A DNA stretch of 64,000 nt from the NCBI GenBank assembly GCA_947652605.1, contig OX393576.1, positions 57,202,966 through 57,266,965 on the forward strand, given 5' to 3'. This DNA is from Elmis aenea. Taxonomy: Eukaryota > Arthropoda > Insecta > Coleoptera > Elmidae. The position numbers and the translations under genes are program-made. Positions 33,340 to 43,944 of this stretch are shown here, one piece after another (the first letter of the stretch is position 1; each line of letters opens with the position of its first letter). The notes beneath the pieces were generated by a model, which saw only the letters and a program-made list of their open reading frames with translations, searched no databases and had not been told where the DNA came from.

Positions 33340-35878
33340 ATCATAAAATGTGTCATTTTAATTCAAAGAAACAATAAACTGATTGGAATACATTTGTATC
33401 ATACTCCGTCGTTAGTGCAATTTTCCGCACGCCGGCCGGGAAAGGTAATGGTGTTTGCTTCAGAATGATAATGCATGTCCTCACACTCCTCGCAGGACGA
33501 TCACAGCCGTCCACGATATCCGAATTGAATTTCACCTACATCGAGATCATTCTCAGACCTAGCACCCCCAAATTTTAACACTTTTGAACCTTGTAATTTT
33601 TGAAACGTTGTTGAAGTCAAAAAAGCGGTTTATGATTAGTTGCGCACACGTCTTAAACACTTTTTTTACAAACTATTCACACTTTTTTGTACTGTAGGTG
33701 CAAGTGCATTGCCCTCTGAAATAATTACGTTGAAAAACAAAAACATGTATTTGCACATAATTGTAGTATAATATAAGTACACTTGGTAAAAATAAATTGG
33801 CGGTTTTCCTTTGTACGTCCCTTGTAGTTGTATTTTTATTATTAGGAGAAAAAAAAAAAATTTCTTAAAATACTTGCATTGAATGTATCTTTAAAAATAT
33901 TCGCATTGTAATCCTTTACTTTAACAAATAAAGAATTTTTGTTTGTTTGTCTTTATCCTATTCACCGGTAAGAACTGTTTATATTCCTTGGAGCTTTTGC
34001 TACCCTTATGTATTTTTGTTTTGATTTTGAAGTAAACATATCGTTGAAACACGAGACGAATGTTTTTATCGTTTTTTTTTTTCTTATCACATTCTTTATT
34101 TTTTGATTGTACTGTCTCGAAATAGGCTTTTTTTTTCTTAGCACATTCGCATATAAACCATATCAAAACACGATTTTATCCAGTCTTATTGGGTAGTGTA
34201 AATCCTCTTTTAAAACTGAAAAACTCTGACGCAGATTCCTTGATTTGTTATTTAGAAGAATAGCTTGGATTTGTTTTGTATTTGGTTTAAAAAGTACGTC
34301 GTTCTAGTAAAAATTATTAGGTATTTTCTTTGCATGTATATCCTATATTTAGGCGACAATAATTAGTCCTTTAATAAGTTATTATCTATTGAGTCGAACC
34401 TATCGCAAAAATTAACCCTTAGATATTAAATACTTATCTTTATTTCTTTGACAAAGTAAAAACCAATTTTAGTCCTTGCTGTGCTATGCTTAAAGCCGTT
34501 TTTATTATAACTAATTTCGTTAAATATTCGGTGCCTTCTAATTCAATTTGAAAACCACTCGGACTTGGATCCCTTAACTTCCATTATTAACCTGAATAAA
34601 ATGTTCATTGTAGTAATTTTTTGCTACAATTTACGAGCCATTGTTTAAGAAAGTTTACAAATTTTAACAAATGATGATAGATAATCGCTTTTGCCATGCT
34701 TTTGTACAGAAAGCAATTAATTAAATTTCATCATGCCATAATTGCTTACGTAACAAAGAACAAAAGGAATTGAAGTTCTAAAGACAGTTTTGGTATTTCA
34801 CATTTAAATATCAATTTCCATTAACTGTTATTTAATGATTTAGAATAAAATAAAAATGTAACTTTCGTGTTGGCTAAACAATATTTTATAATGATAGGTG
34901 ATGGTTGCGTCTGCTTAGTACATTGTAAGTAATTGTTTAATAAGTTGTTACAATTCTTTTAAATATTTAAATATTAAACAGTTTTAGTATGTATACTATT
35001 AGTAATTTATGTTGTTATTTAGCTTCGTTTAATATTTAAAAGAGGGCAAACGTTTAGAATAGTTATTTAAGGTTTAAGTAACAACTGTTGCTGTAATATG
35101 TGTGATTGGACTGCATCTAATATTATTGCATTGATAACTATTTGATTTTTTTAATTTAAAGAAAAGTTTGAACGATGGCAATGCAGCGAATTAGCATAAA
35201 TTATTTTACGGGCCATAAAATTGCTTTTATTGCACTTTCGTTATGACAATATTAAAGTACAATTTAATCGCTTTAAATGTAAACTGTTTTACCTGCCGTG
35301 TCAACGAAATTTCTAATAAGCCGGTCCGCTAAATCGGCTTGAGTGCAAATACAATGGAAAGTAGTCAGTTTTCCTGCTTGAATACAACAATGGCCTAGGG
35401 AAGGGCTTGCAGTACAAGGATGTGGATATCCGCATAAGCTCGTTGTAGCTGTATCAAATTTAATACAGTCTTTATGTAGGATTTCGTAGGAGCCCCGGAT
35501 TAGAAGCCGACGAGAGGTATAATTAATGTTTCATAATCGAAACTACTGTCTGCTACACAAGTTCATTATGTTTAATTTATGAGGACTTTAAAATCTCTTA
35601 CGAATTTTCAGGCTAAGCAAATTTTGTTATTTCTGCGCTGAATTTATTAATAAAATTGTAGATATTATAAAAAGAGAGTTATTTTGCCCGTTAACTGTCG
35701 CACAAATAGTTAAACGTTAACAATGAAGTTTGTTGATGAAAATCGAGTTAAATGGAATTCTTGTTTATAAGGCTCACTTTGTTTTCGCTTAATTTATGGG
35801 TCGAATTTTGAGCTTAAAAAAAAATATTTCGAAAGTTAAATTTAGTTGAGTTAAAATGGTTAAAATTAATTTATTCTT
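33340..35878. other. Anonymous stretch, one GC-richer patch
   Basis: 33400-33560 is GC-richer, with a 60-residue minus frame and a cysteine-bearing alternative frame. Neither matches a domain I know. The remainder is AT-rich and shows nothing I can name. Confidence 0.35.
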
Positions 35879-35881
35879 TTA

Positions 35882-36511
35882 TACAGGGTGTGTAAAAATT
35901 GGCAGAAGGGCTACACGGGGCGATGTTCTTCGTAAAATTCTAAGTCGAAAATCTTACTACGAAAATGTTGTACCATGCTTGCTGTGTCTGCAAGAGGTCC
36001 TCAAAGCTTTGACATTTAGTCCTTTAATAGGCGTTATTATTTAATACTTGCAAATGAAAAAGCTGCAATTTGGAATAAAAATAGATTTCGAATAGTATTT
36101 TTTCCTAGATATTGTGTTCTTCCTTTCGAAAATTGGTGTTGAAAATATGTAAATCACTGATTTTAATGACAGTAATACATATGACAACATTGTCATTAGC
36201 TGTCATCTCTGTTTTTCTCGTAATTATTTCTTGTTTGTGTTTTACGATACCCAAAAGTTTGCAGCTATGTTTACGAGCTGAAGGCTTTCAGTACGAACAA
36301 AAAATGTAAATACCTAAGTAAAAATTACTGATAAAAAAATGTCCAAACGCAAATCAATGTATGCAATGTTGCCAATTTTTTTCTTTCTTTAAATGGTTCC
36401 TGAGGCCATAGGAAGCCTGGTACAACATTTTCGTATTAAGATTTTCGACTTAGAATTTTACGAAGAACATCGCTCCGTGTAGCCCTTCCGCCAATTTTTA
36501 CACACCCTGTA
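35882..36511. mobile_element. TA-flanked MITE with about 115-bp inverted repeats
   Basis: A 630-bp element starting TACAGGGTGTGTAAAAATTG and ending with its inverse. The arms match for about 115 bases with few changes, through GGGCTACACGG, GATGTTCTTCGT and AAATGTTGTACCA. TA stands at 35880-35881 and 36512-36513. The centre is AT-rich and non-coding. Short open frames within the arms are accidental. The left arm plus part of the centre is also present, inverted, at 31871-32032. Confidence 0.93.
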
Positions 36512-36846
36512 TAAAACAATAATAAAATTTTACCTATTCGTGATTGTATATTCCTGTTTATTTCAACAAAAAAAATCCTGTGTTTTAGTTTTGTTTTGTT
36601 ATTATAATTTATTGTCAAGTTTTTTTTCTATTTATAATTAAAGCTAATTTTGTGCTTACGAAACTCTAATGCTCTAATAAACAGAGGAAAGCAATATTGG
36701 TAAGAAACATTATCTTTTTGTAAATTAACTCAGTGTAAGGAGCTCTAAAGATAATACAATCTTGGTTTCCGGGTTTGGAACCGCGTCTTCTATATTTAGA
36801 AGTTGTTGACGTTTCGACCATTGTGTCTTGGTCTTTTTCAAAACGA

Positions 36847-37228
36847 CTAATTTGTGAGGGATGTTGCTGGGTTTATATATCCAGCTTGTGAAGGCGTGGC
36901 GTTCCGCTTGATGGATTTGTTCTGCCTCAGTGATTTTGTGATGAATGGTTTCCAGATGTTTGGGAGTTGTATGCCTGTGTCTCTCTTGTAGTTGTTTGGG
37001 TTCTTGATGATTTCCAATGATTCTCGATATAATCTTGGCCAGAAATGGTTTGCGCGGGCCAGTAGTTTTGTTTCTCTGAAGAGGATGTTGTGTCCTGTAC
37101 CCTGGGCGTGTTCTGCTACCGCTGATTTATCGACTTGTTTTCTTGTTGTTTGTCCTTCGTGTTCTTTGAGACGCGTTTGTATACTCCTGCCAGTTTGTCC
37201 TATGTATACTTTTCCACAGGAGCAAGGT
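36847..37228 (-). pseudogene. Penelope GIY-YIG endonuclease fragment, left arm
   Basis: Mirror copy of the plus-strand fragment at 37331-37712. The minus frame is open from the spacer junction to the same TAG stop and encodes the same CSCGKVYIGQTGRS core, with a lysine replacing glutamate in the VDESAV segment. It has no ATG, and an in-frame TAA lies just upstream in the spacer. It lacks the RT and the start of the GIY-YIG fold, so it is not functional. Confidence 0.85.
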
Positions 37229-37301
37229 ATGCTATATTATATTTATTATTATATAGAAAACGGTTACCAGCGTAAACAAATACTTCGTACCATACAAAAA
37301 C

Positions 37302-37712
37302 ATGCCACGCCAAAAGAAGGAAAAGAAAAGACCTTGCTCCTGTGGAAAAGTATACATAGGACAGACTGGCAGGAGTATACAAACGCGTCTCAAAGAACAC
37401 GAAGGACAAACAACAAGAAAACAAGTCGATGAATCAGCGGTAGCAGAACACGCCCAGGGTACAGGACACAACATCCTCTTCAGAGAAACAAAACTACTGG
37501 CCCGCGCAAACCATTTCTGGCCAAGATTATATCGAGAATCATTGGAAATCATCAAGAACCCAAACAACTACAAGAGAGACACAGGCATACAACTCCCAAA
37601 CATCTGGAAACCAGTCATCACAAAATCACTGAGGCAGAACAAATCCATCAAGCGGAACGCCACGCCTCCACAAGCTGGATATATAAACCCAGCAACATCC
37701 CTCACAAATTAG
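37302..37712 (+). CDS. Penelope-like GIY-YIG endonuclease, 5'-truncated
   Basis: A 136-residue frame, open without ATG from 37257. Residues 12-34 read CSCGKVYIGQTGRSIQTRLK, which has the YIG half of the GIY-YIG motif, the arginine of the catalytic helix and the following KEHE. Residues about 44-56 read SAVAEHAQGTGH, the conserved (AEH---TGH) segment. Residues 57-100 keep the (E---R-R-E-L-I) pattern typical of the end of Penelope ORFs. The preceding residues (MPRQKKEKKR) do not look like the expected GIY strand, so homology probably begins at the arm junction, 37331. The RT domain is absent. Penelope RT and GIY-YIG together carry out target-primed insertion. This piece alone cannot. The opposite-strand frames here are shadows. 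Confidence 0.88.
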   Translation: MPRQKKEKKRPCSCGKVYIGQTGRSIQTRLKEHEGQTTRKQVDESAVAEHAQGTGHNILFRETKLLARANHFWPRLYRESLEIIKNPNNYKRDTGIQLPNIWKPVITKSLRQNKSIKRNATPPQAGYINPATSLTN

Positions 37713-37884
37713 TCGTTTTGAAAAAGACCAAGACACAATGGTCGAAACGTCAACTACTTTTAAATATAGAAGACGCGGTTCCAAACCCGGAAACCAAGAT
37801 TGTATTATCTTTAGAGCTCCTTACACTGAGTTAATTTATGGATAACGGCCGCGATAGCCTCAAGAATAAAATAGCTCTAAAGAT

Positions 37885-38890
37885 GCCTAATAGTTTTTAT
37901 GAAGGTAATTTCATTATCTAAAGAAAATATTTAAGGTCATCCGGCCAAATAGGTTTACTATTTTATTGAACAAGAACCGCTTTTACTGTGTTGTTATTAC
38001 ATTTTTAAATTATTTTTTACTGATTTTGTAGAGTTGAAAATTATTTATGTATCTATTTATTGTACCTATTACCTACACTTATCTCCATTACAAAATAAAT
38101 TAACGGAAGTTTTTTAACTGAAATGTTTATTATAAAACAAAATTATTTTTGTTTATGTACTTTGGAGAAAAAATGTTTTTGTGAACTCGTACTTTTTCTG
38201 TAGTATGATGTAGAAATGCAAATGCACATAAAGTAGTTGTTTAAAAATGGCAAGTATTTTGCAAATTTATTCATTTACATTCAACACAACGGATATACAT
38301 AATGCATGTTGGCTGCTTTACAGCGTATAAATTATCTACAAATATGAAGTTGTAGTTGCATTTTAAAGCTGCATTGCCTTAATGGACTTGAAGCAATTAT
38401 TTATGGCCTGTTTCGCATATGCAGTGTTTGACCCACTGCAGTACACTATGAGATGCATTATTACAAACCTTGAATGAAATGCTGAAACTAGCTAAATTTA
38501 AAACAACTGTGTATTCTCAATTTTGCTTCGTTTGTTCAGTTTCGTAATTTTTTCTCAAAAAAAAAAGTTTTTCTCGTAAAACAAAATTAAACTAAGTATG
38601 TGGAAGATTAATTTAAAATAAATGTTTATAAGCAGTTAATTTTACTTACAAATTTGTCTCAATACTTAAAAAAAATAGAGTTTTTAATACAAATAAATTT
38701 ATTTGAAATGGTTTATCTTCTTTGTGAAAAATATCGTGTAGAAATGGTTTAAAAGTTTCAAGAGTGCAGTCTGTTTATCAATAGCAATGCTATTTTTAAA
38801 CAGTTTTTTAATAAATGATAGAGTAACTTGTACTAATGCTAGACCATAGTTTTTAAATTTAATATATGTGCCTATTAGTTAAGAAATCGT
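37885..38890. other. Non-coding stretch, no gene recognised
   Basis: AT-rich, without repeat ends, RNA genes or open frames worth naming. Confidence 0.4.
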
Positions 38891-38898
38891 TTGGGAAC

Positions 38899-39143
38899 CG
38901 AGTTGTTGGCTGGCTGGTAAAATAGCCTAGCAAGTAATCGGGAGGTTGTGGGTTCGAATCCCGTGGCCGTCTGTCATCGTAGGGGTTTCAGGTGATTTCC
39001 CCTACCTACTATAGGCAAATGCTGTGACAGTACTTCCACCTACCCTCACCTCACCCACCCTATCCTTGTTCCCCGCCCCTTCCTGCCCCGGGCGCTAATG
39101 GCCTAGCCAGAGTAGCTGAAGGGTTCTTAAAACAAAACAAAAA
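38899..39143 (+). mobile_element. tRNA-derived SINE
   Basis: A perfect RNA polymerase III B box, GGTTCGAATCC, lies at 38951-38961, inside a T-arm-like GTGGGTTCGAATCCCGTGG. An A-box-like TGGCTGGCTGGT lies 43 bases upstream, at the normal tRNA spacing. Downstream is a tRNA-unrelated, C-rich body (CACCTACCCTCACCTCACCC), and the element ends in an A-rich AAAACAAAACAAAAAG tail. This is the layout of a SINE with a tRNA-like promoter head. The acceptor stem does not pair, so it is not a functional tRNA gene. The exact start and the target duplication are not certain. Confidence 0.8.
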
Positions 39144-39145
39144 GT

Positions 39146-40132
39146 TGGGCCTTTCTTTTTGGACAATTTTTCGAAATGAGGAAAACTTTTAATAAACATC
39201 AGTACTGAGAAATGTTATTTCTTAGCATTAGTTCTAAATCAATTTATTAAATAACAGACTACTTTAAAGGTTTTATAAGTTTTTTTTTTTCAACTGGAAC
39301 TTTATTTGTTATGAGTATCATAGTATTTTTGGGCATAATTTCAGCGCTTTTTTGCAGTTACTGTAAAAGTTTAACGCCTAGTGATTAGGTACTAAAACTT
39401 TGTGCTTGTTTACGTGTAGATTTGAATAAAATATCTTTCAACAAACTAATGAAAACAGCAAAAAACTATTTTAATTATCTTACAAATAATAAAATATAAA
39501 AAAAAACAAAGTGTAATGTCCCCTATATTAACAATTTTTTAAATTTTTTGATAAAAGAAAAAACTTAAGTCCTCTGTAGCCGACATACTTATACGAATGA
39601 AACAGACCAACTAATGTGCAAATTAGTATTTTTTTGACATATTTTATAATTGTAAACATGCAGAAAGGTTGTTGTCGGGTCAGCCGTATTTAATTCTCAT
39701 TTAGGCTCAGTTGGCCACTTGACGTGTTGATCCACAAAACTTGACATCCTTCATAAAGTGACACCATAGATAAGAGAGAAAATAGATACTACACTCCCAT
39801 ACGATGCTTTTGAACTAAATTGCGCCATCTGAGCGGCTTGGCGTTCAATTAAATTTGCACGCTTGTCATAGAATTTACAGTAATCTGTAAATACGACCGG
39901 ATTTGCTTGTATAAATTATAGGAATTCAAAATATATACTTATATTTATTATTTATGGATAAAATAAAAGGATTAAGATGCATTTTAAAATAAAAAATATT
40001 TATTTATATGAAATACAAAATATTTATTTATATGAAATACAAAATATTTATAAATATAAAAATAACTAAAGGTCTATTTCTTACAAGATATTAATTTGTT
40101 GTAAACTTTTGTTGGGGTGACCATCCATCCCG
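39146..40132. other. Non-coding stretch
   Basis: AT-rich and anonymous apart from the 24-bp tandem repeat at its end. 40120-40132 and 40613-40660 together look like one older repeat with CCGGTTTTAAGTACTGTCCCG, now split by the next element. Confidence 0.4.
39993..40055. repeat. 24-bp tandem repeat, about 2.5 units
   Basis: The unit is AAAATATTTATTTATATGAA plus ATAC, repeated without change twice and then partially. Confidence 0.9.
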
Positions 40133-40140
40133 GTTTTAAG

Positions 40141-40604
40141 CAGGGCATGAAACCGGTTTTTTAAACCGGTTTAAAAAACCGGTTAACCTTTATTTTTTGT
40201 CCAAAATTGTGATTTTTAACCGAAACCGAAACCGTTATATTTAAAGGCAAAAAAAACGGTAACCTTTAAGCAAAATAATAAAAAACCGGTTTTTTTAACA
40301 TCTCTTTTTAATAAAAATTATTTTGAAAAAATACAAAATCTATATTAAATGTGATTAGTTTACCAAAAGTAATTACTGAATGCTTGATTGTACATATATT
40401 ATAAAATTATAAATAGATAATATCTTTTTATACTTTGCATTCCAAATCTAAATAATGTTAAAAACAAAACCGGTTAAATTAACCGGTTTTTTCAAAACCG
40501 GTTTTTTACGGAAAAAACCGGTTTTTCAACAAAAACCGTTATAAAAATAAAGTTCTTGAATTCGGTTAACCGTTAACCAAAATGTTTTTCGGTTTCCAGC
40601 CCTG
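40141..40604. mobile_element. Non-autonomous hAT-type repeat, CCGG family, copy 2
   Basis: The ends are CAGGGCATGAAACCGG and CGGTTTCCAGCCCTG, inverted. The exact 8-bp duplication GTTTTAAG lies at 40133-40140 and 40605-40612. The body consists of AACCGGTTTT words and a shared AT-rich centre that matches 774-1225. It encodes nothing. This is the complete copy of the family within the window. Confidence 0.93.
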
Positions 40605-40612
40605 GTTTTAAG

Positions 40613-41055
40613 TACTGTCCCGGTGTCCCGAAAAATGAATTAGTCATGTGAACTTGCGTCTGTATGATTATAATACGTTTTTAATAAATAAGACCGAATT
40701 TATATTTATAGTTTTAAATTGAATTATTTTTTAAATGATATTGTTACTTAAATTAGACAACAAAAACTGTATGTACAAAAAATTGTGGTATTTGGGTCAT
40801 TACTTTTTTGTAGAGAATGTATGCGTTCCAATTTTTTTTTCTATAATTGTATAATTCGTAACAGAAAATCATTAAATTTATACTTCCCATTTACGAAACA
40901 ATGGCATAATCAAAGGGGAAGAAAAAGTAATTTCAATTTCATCCATTACCACTAAAAATATATATTACTTCTGTTATTGTTCAAATTGTATGACTTTGTT
41001 TATTACTTTTAAAATGATTATTTAAAAGTTATGTTATTTAACTATTTTGATGTTA
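40613..41055. other. Non-coding stretch
   Basis: The first 50 bases are the right part of an older repeat (TACTGTCCCGGTGTCCCG). The rest is AT-rich. Confidence 0.4.
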
Positions 41056-41059
41056 TATT

Positions 41060-41620
41060 TTGTAACAATCTCGGACCCGGAGTTCGTCAAGATCTTTTTT
41101 ATTATTTCCATCCATTTCTTTCGTAGTCGTCTCCTCCTTCTTTTTGAGCCCGCTTCACTATCTAGCACTAGTTTTGTTACTCTTCCTTCAGGTAATCTGG
41201 TGATATATCCAAGCCATCATAATCTTTGGATTTTTGCCACAGTTTTTATATTAGTTTGTCCATATATTTCCATAATTTCTTTCTGTGACCGTCTTCTCCA
41301 TATATCTTCCTTCTTGATTCCCCCATATATTCTTCTAAGTATCTTCCTCTCCCATATTTCTAGTTTGTTTTTCATATTTCTATTAAGGATCTACGTTTCA
41401 CAAACATAGAGAACAGTCGGTCGATAACTGTTCGATACACTCTACATTTTGCGTTTAAGTGATACCTTTTTTGATTTCAGCATTATTGCTAACACTCCGG
41501 CACTTTTACTTCCTTTGGCTATTCTCTTATCTATTTCTTCCTTTTCTTCATTTCTGTTAATGTTACCCCCAGGTAGTCAAAATTGTTCACTATCTGAAAA
41601 TTGTACTGCTGCTCTGCACT
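41060..41620 (-). pseudogene. Non-LTR retrotransposon ORF2 C-terminus
   Basis: On the minus strand, in shifting frames, the pieces are: FDYLGVTL near 41570, AKCRVYRTVIDRLFSMFV at about 41400-41450 (usually KAKCRVYRTVIRP-LYG), MGEEDT then KNIWGNQEGR near 41320, ERNYGNIWTN near 41270, KEMDGNNKKDLDELRVRDCYK at about 41070-41130. This order (RT block 7, thumb, C-terminal tail ending in DLDELRV) fits an RTE-like insect LINE. The 120-residue plus-strand frame at 41047-41409 is its antisense. Stops show that the copy is dead. Confidence 0.8.
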
Positions 41621-41812
41621 TGTAACTTATTATTATAACACACAAACAATTTAAGATATTGAACAGGCCGAACAGTTCGTTCAAAATTATGATATATTTT
41701 CTTTATCTATGATTATAATCTTCCAAAATATTAAAATATTCATATTTTTATTTTGACTTTTTATAGCCAAACGGGGGTAACCATAGATAAGGGGTACGCA
41801 ATCATGGAAACC

Positions 41813-41940
41813 TTCATTCATAATCCGCTGCGCAGCGTATTATGAATGAAACCCAAGCCGTGTAGGTGGCGTGTAAGTCTGTTGGATTATAAATGAAGTT
41901 AGTCATGAACGCAACATACACGCCACCTACACGGCTTGGG
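41813..41940. repeat. Two adjacent hairpins, one with perfect 24-bp arms
   Basis: The first is 38 bp at 41813-41850 (TTCATTCATAAT...ATTATGAATGAA) with one mismatch and no loop. The second has arms 41852-41875 and 41917-41940, CCCAAGCCGTGTAGGTGGCG plus TGTA, with a perfect 24-bp inverse and a 41-base loop. Another TTATGAATGAA lies at 42016-42030. It is probably a foldback-type or MITE remnant. No end is certain. Confidence 0.85.
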
Positions 41941-41944
41941 GTTC

Positions 41945-43218
41945 AACTATTTTCAATGAAACAAGTATTCGATTGTGCCCATAAGAGTGCAAACACCGTG
42001 AGTGACACTATACGACAGTAATTTATGAATGAAAGAGAGACTGGTTCCGAGTTTTCATGGTGTTTCTGTATTACAAAATAGATATATTTTTGTTTGGAAG
42101 ATATTGTTTTAGTAAAATTTTTTAATGAAGTTATGTTTGATTAAGTTTGTTATTGAATGGAATGCATTTGTCGAATCATATTTTGTATGGCGAACTGGAA
42201 GAACTAGTTTCACACATCAAAACGCAAAAGTTCTGGCGAATCTCTTTTCTCAAAAATAAACTGAGGATATCGGGAAGACAAATGGGTAATGTTATTTGTA
42301 AAACTAACCGTGATCCTAGTGGTCCTTATCGCTACGCTTCCATGCAGCGATGCGGCAATTGGGTCATTGTTTAATCAATTGTTAGCCGATCAGAGCCCTA
42401 TAATCAATAAACAGCGAAATATTTGATACATCAAAATATTTATTGGCGTTAAAGTAATTTTGTTTCGATAAGTGGTAGGAAAAGAAAGAAGAATAATAAA
42501 ATTTATTGTTTAAAAATAAAAATTACGATTGAGAAAGCAGATAGCTTTGTTAGACCGAGTACGCACCATTGCAATTGTTATGAAAGTCATTTGCAAATCA
42601 GATGAAATTCAACGTCTTGCTAAAATCGAATTCATGATTTTGATGACAAGTATGCTAAAATAATAGGAGTATAATATGAGAATAACACAATAAACCATGC
42701 GATTATTAAAAATTTCATCACTGCAAAAATATCAGTTTACAGTAAAATCGTATGACATAATACTTCAGTGGCCTTTCGCCCGTAATTGCAGGTTTTTAAA
42801 GATGATTCTTTTTAATACGATATATTATTTTTTGTTAAAGAGATTGATTTTGAAAACAGTTACTTTTTAAAGTTACGTATCATGGTTTGAAATATATTTA
42901 ACGATATTGCATTTGTATGTCTGTAAGAGTTTCTTTACATAAATGTACTAGCAGTCACAATCTTTGATCCTAGGGCTAATTGACTAGGGTAACACTAACT
43001 ATAGCACAATTATGACGTGACTAGAACTCTTTCGTCGAAGTATCTTTTTCAACCATTCATCAGATCAGATGGCCAGCATCTTTCAAACAGGTCACCTCGC
43101 CCCTCCAGCAGTGATTGTACGAGGATGTTGCAGTGGCCCTCCATCCTCCTATGGTGTTTAGGTCATCATGTATAGTTTGGTTGGTGACATACCAAGGCGA
43201 CTCTACAATCACTCTTAC
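41945..43218. other. Non-coding stretch
   Basis: The 75-residue plus frame at 42147-42374 has no known domain. A GC-richer patch at 43030-43220 could belong to an older repeat. No gene assigned. Confidence 0.35.
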
Positions 43219-43220
43219 CA

Positions 43221-43941
43221 GGGAAGGTCACGATACGTTGTCACGATACGTTGTCGCTAGAATTTGATTAAGAGTGTTTATTGCATCGAACATTAAAACT
43301 AAATGTTTTGCAGAGTTATACGTGCCACTGGCCATTTTCTTCAGAAAAACAGGGAAAAAACTAAAAAGCTGAATAATAAAAATAATTTTTGTGATCGTGT
43401 TGGCCATGAAACCGTCAAGGACAAAATCTAAATTTTGCTATTTACCGATGCGCGCATCCTTTGCAAGTAAAATGGTGCAAAGTTTTTGAAAAAATCTTAA
43501 ACAGTTCCAGAGAAAAAACGCGCTAAACAAGGCCCTTCTAAAAACGATTTTCCCTATGTTAAACGCCTATGCAAGTCGCGCAGATATAGTTATACAGATA
43601 TACCACAACTTCTCAAATCATAGCGCTTATTAGGGATTTCGTGTTTGACGTTTTTCTCTGGAACCGTTCAAGATTTTTTCAAAAACTTTGCACCATTTTA
43701 CTTGCAAAGGATGCGCGCATTGGTAAATAGAAAAATTTGGAGTTTGTCTCTGACGGTTTCATTGCCATCGCGATCGCAAAAATGACCTTTTTTTTATACG
43801 AATTTTTTAGTTTTTCTCCTATTTTTCCAAAGGAAATGGCCAGTGGCACGTGTAACTCCTGAAAACATTTAGCGTTGATGTCCTTGATGCAATAAACACA
43901 GCCTTAATTAAATTCTAGCGACAACGTATTGTGACCCTCCC
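43221..43941. mobile_element. Foldback-like element with about 300-bp arms
   Basis: The left arm 43221-43520 and right arm 43649-43941 are imperfect inverted copies (ends GGGAAGGTCACGATACGTTG and, inverted, GGGAGGGTCACAATACGTTG). The best-kept part is GCGCGCATCCTTTGCAAGTA through AAAATCTT, adjoining the 128-bp centre. The left arm carries a 13-bp tandem duplication, ACGATACGTTGTC. No coding sequence and no clear target duplication were seen. The superfamily is not determined. Confidence 0.88.
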
Positions 43942-43944
43942 TTG

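Larger units (their letters stand above)
36721..37884. mobile_element. Penelope-like element inverted dimer
   Basis: Two 508-bp arms, 36721-37228 and 37331-37838, are inverted copies with only five mismatches found by eye. They are separated by a 102-bp AT-rich spacer. Both arms carry the C-terminal endonuclease part and 3' tail of a Penelope-like retroelement, arranged head to head. The whole is bounded by the 12-bp direct repeat AGCTCTAAAGAT at 36741-36752 and 37873-37884, a plausible target duplication. The outermost 31 bases of the arms are flanking DNA, explained in the findings. Inverted pairs are a known habit of Penelope elements. Confidence 0.88.

Noticed and set aside
33353..33535. 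Possible host exon on the minus strand
   Set aside because: GC-richer and open, but no domain, no clear splice sites and conflicting frames. Kept only as a note in the surrounding stretch.
36992..37567. Long frames giving a tryptophan- and cysteine-rich protein in both halves of the Penelope dimer
   Set aside because: They are the antisense of the GIY-YIG coding sequence. The identical product from both arms follows from the palindrome.
38899..38975. Functional tRNA gene
   Set aside because: The B box is perfect, but the acceptor and anticodon stems do not pair and the sequence runs on into a SINE body and A-rich tail.
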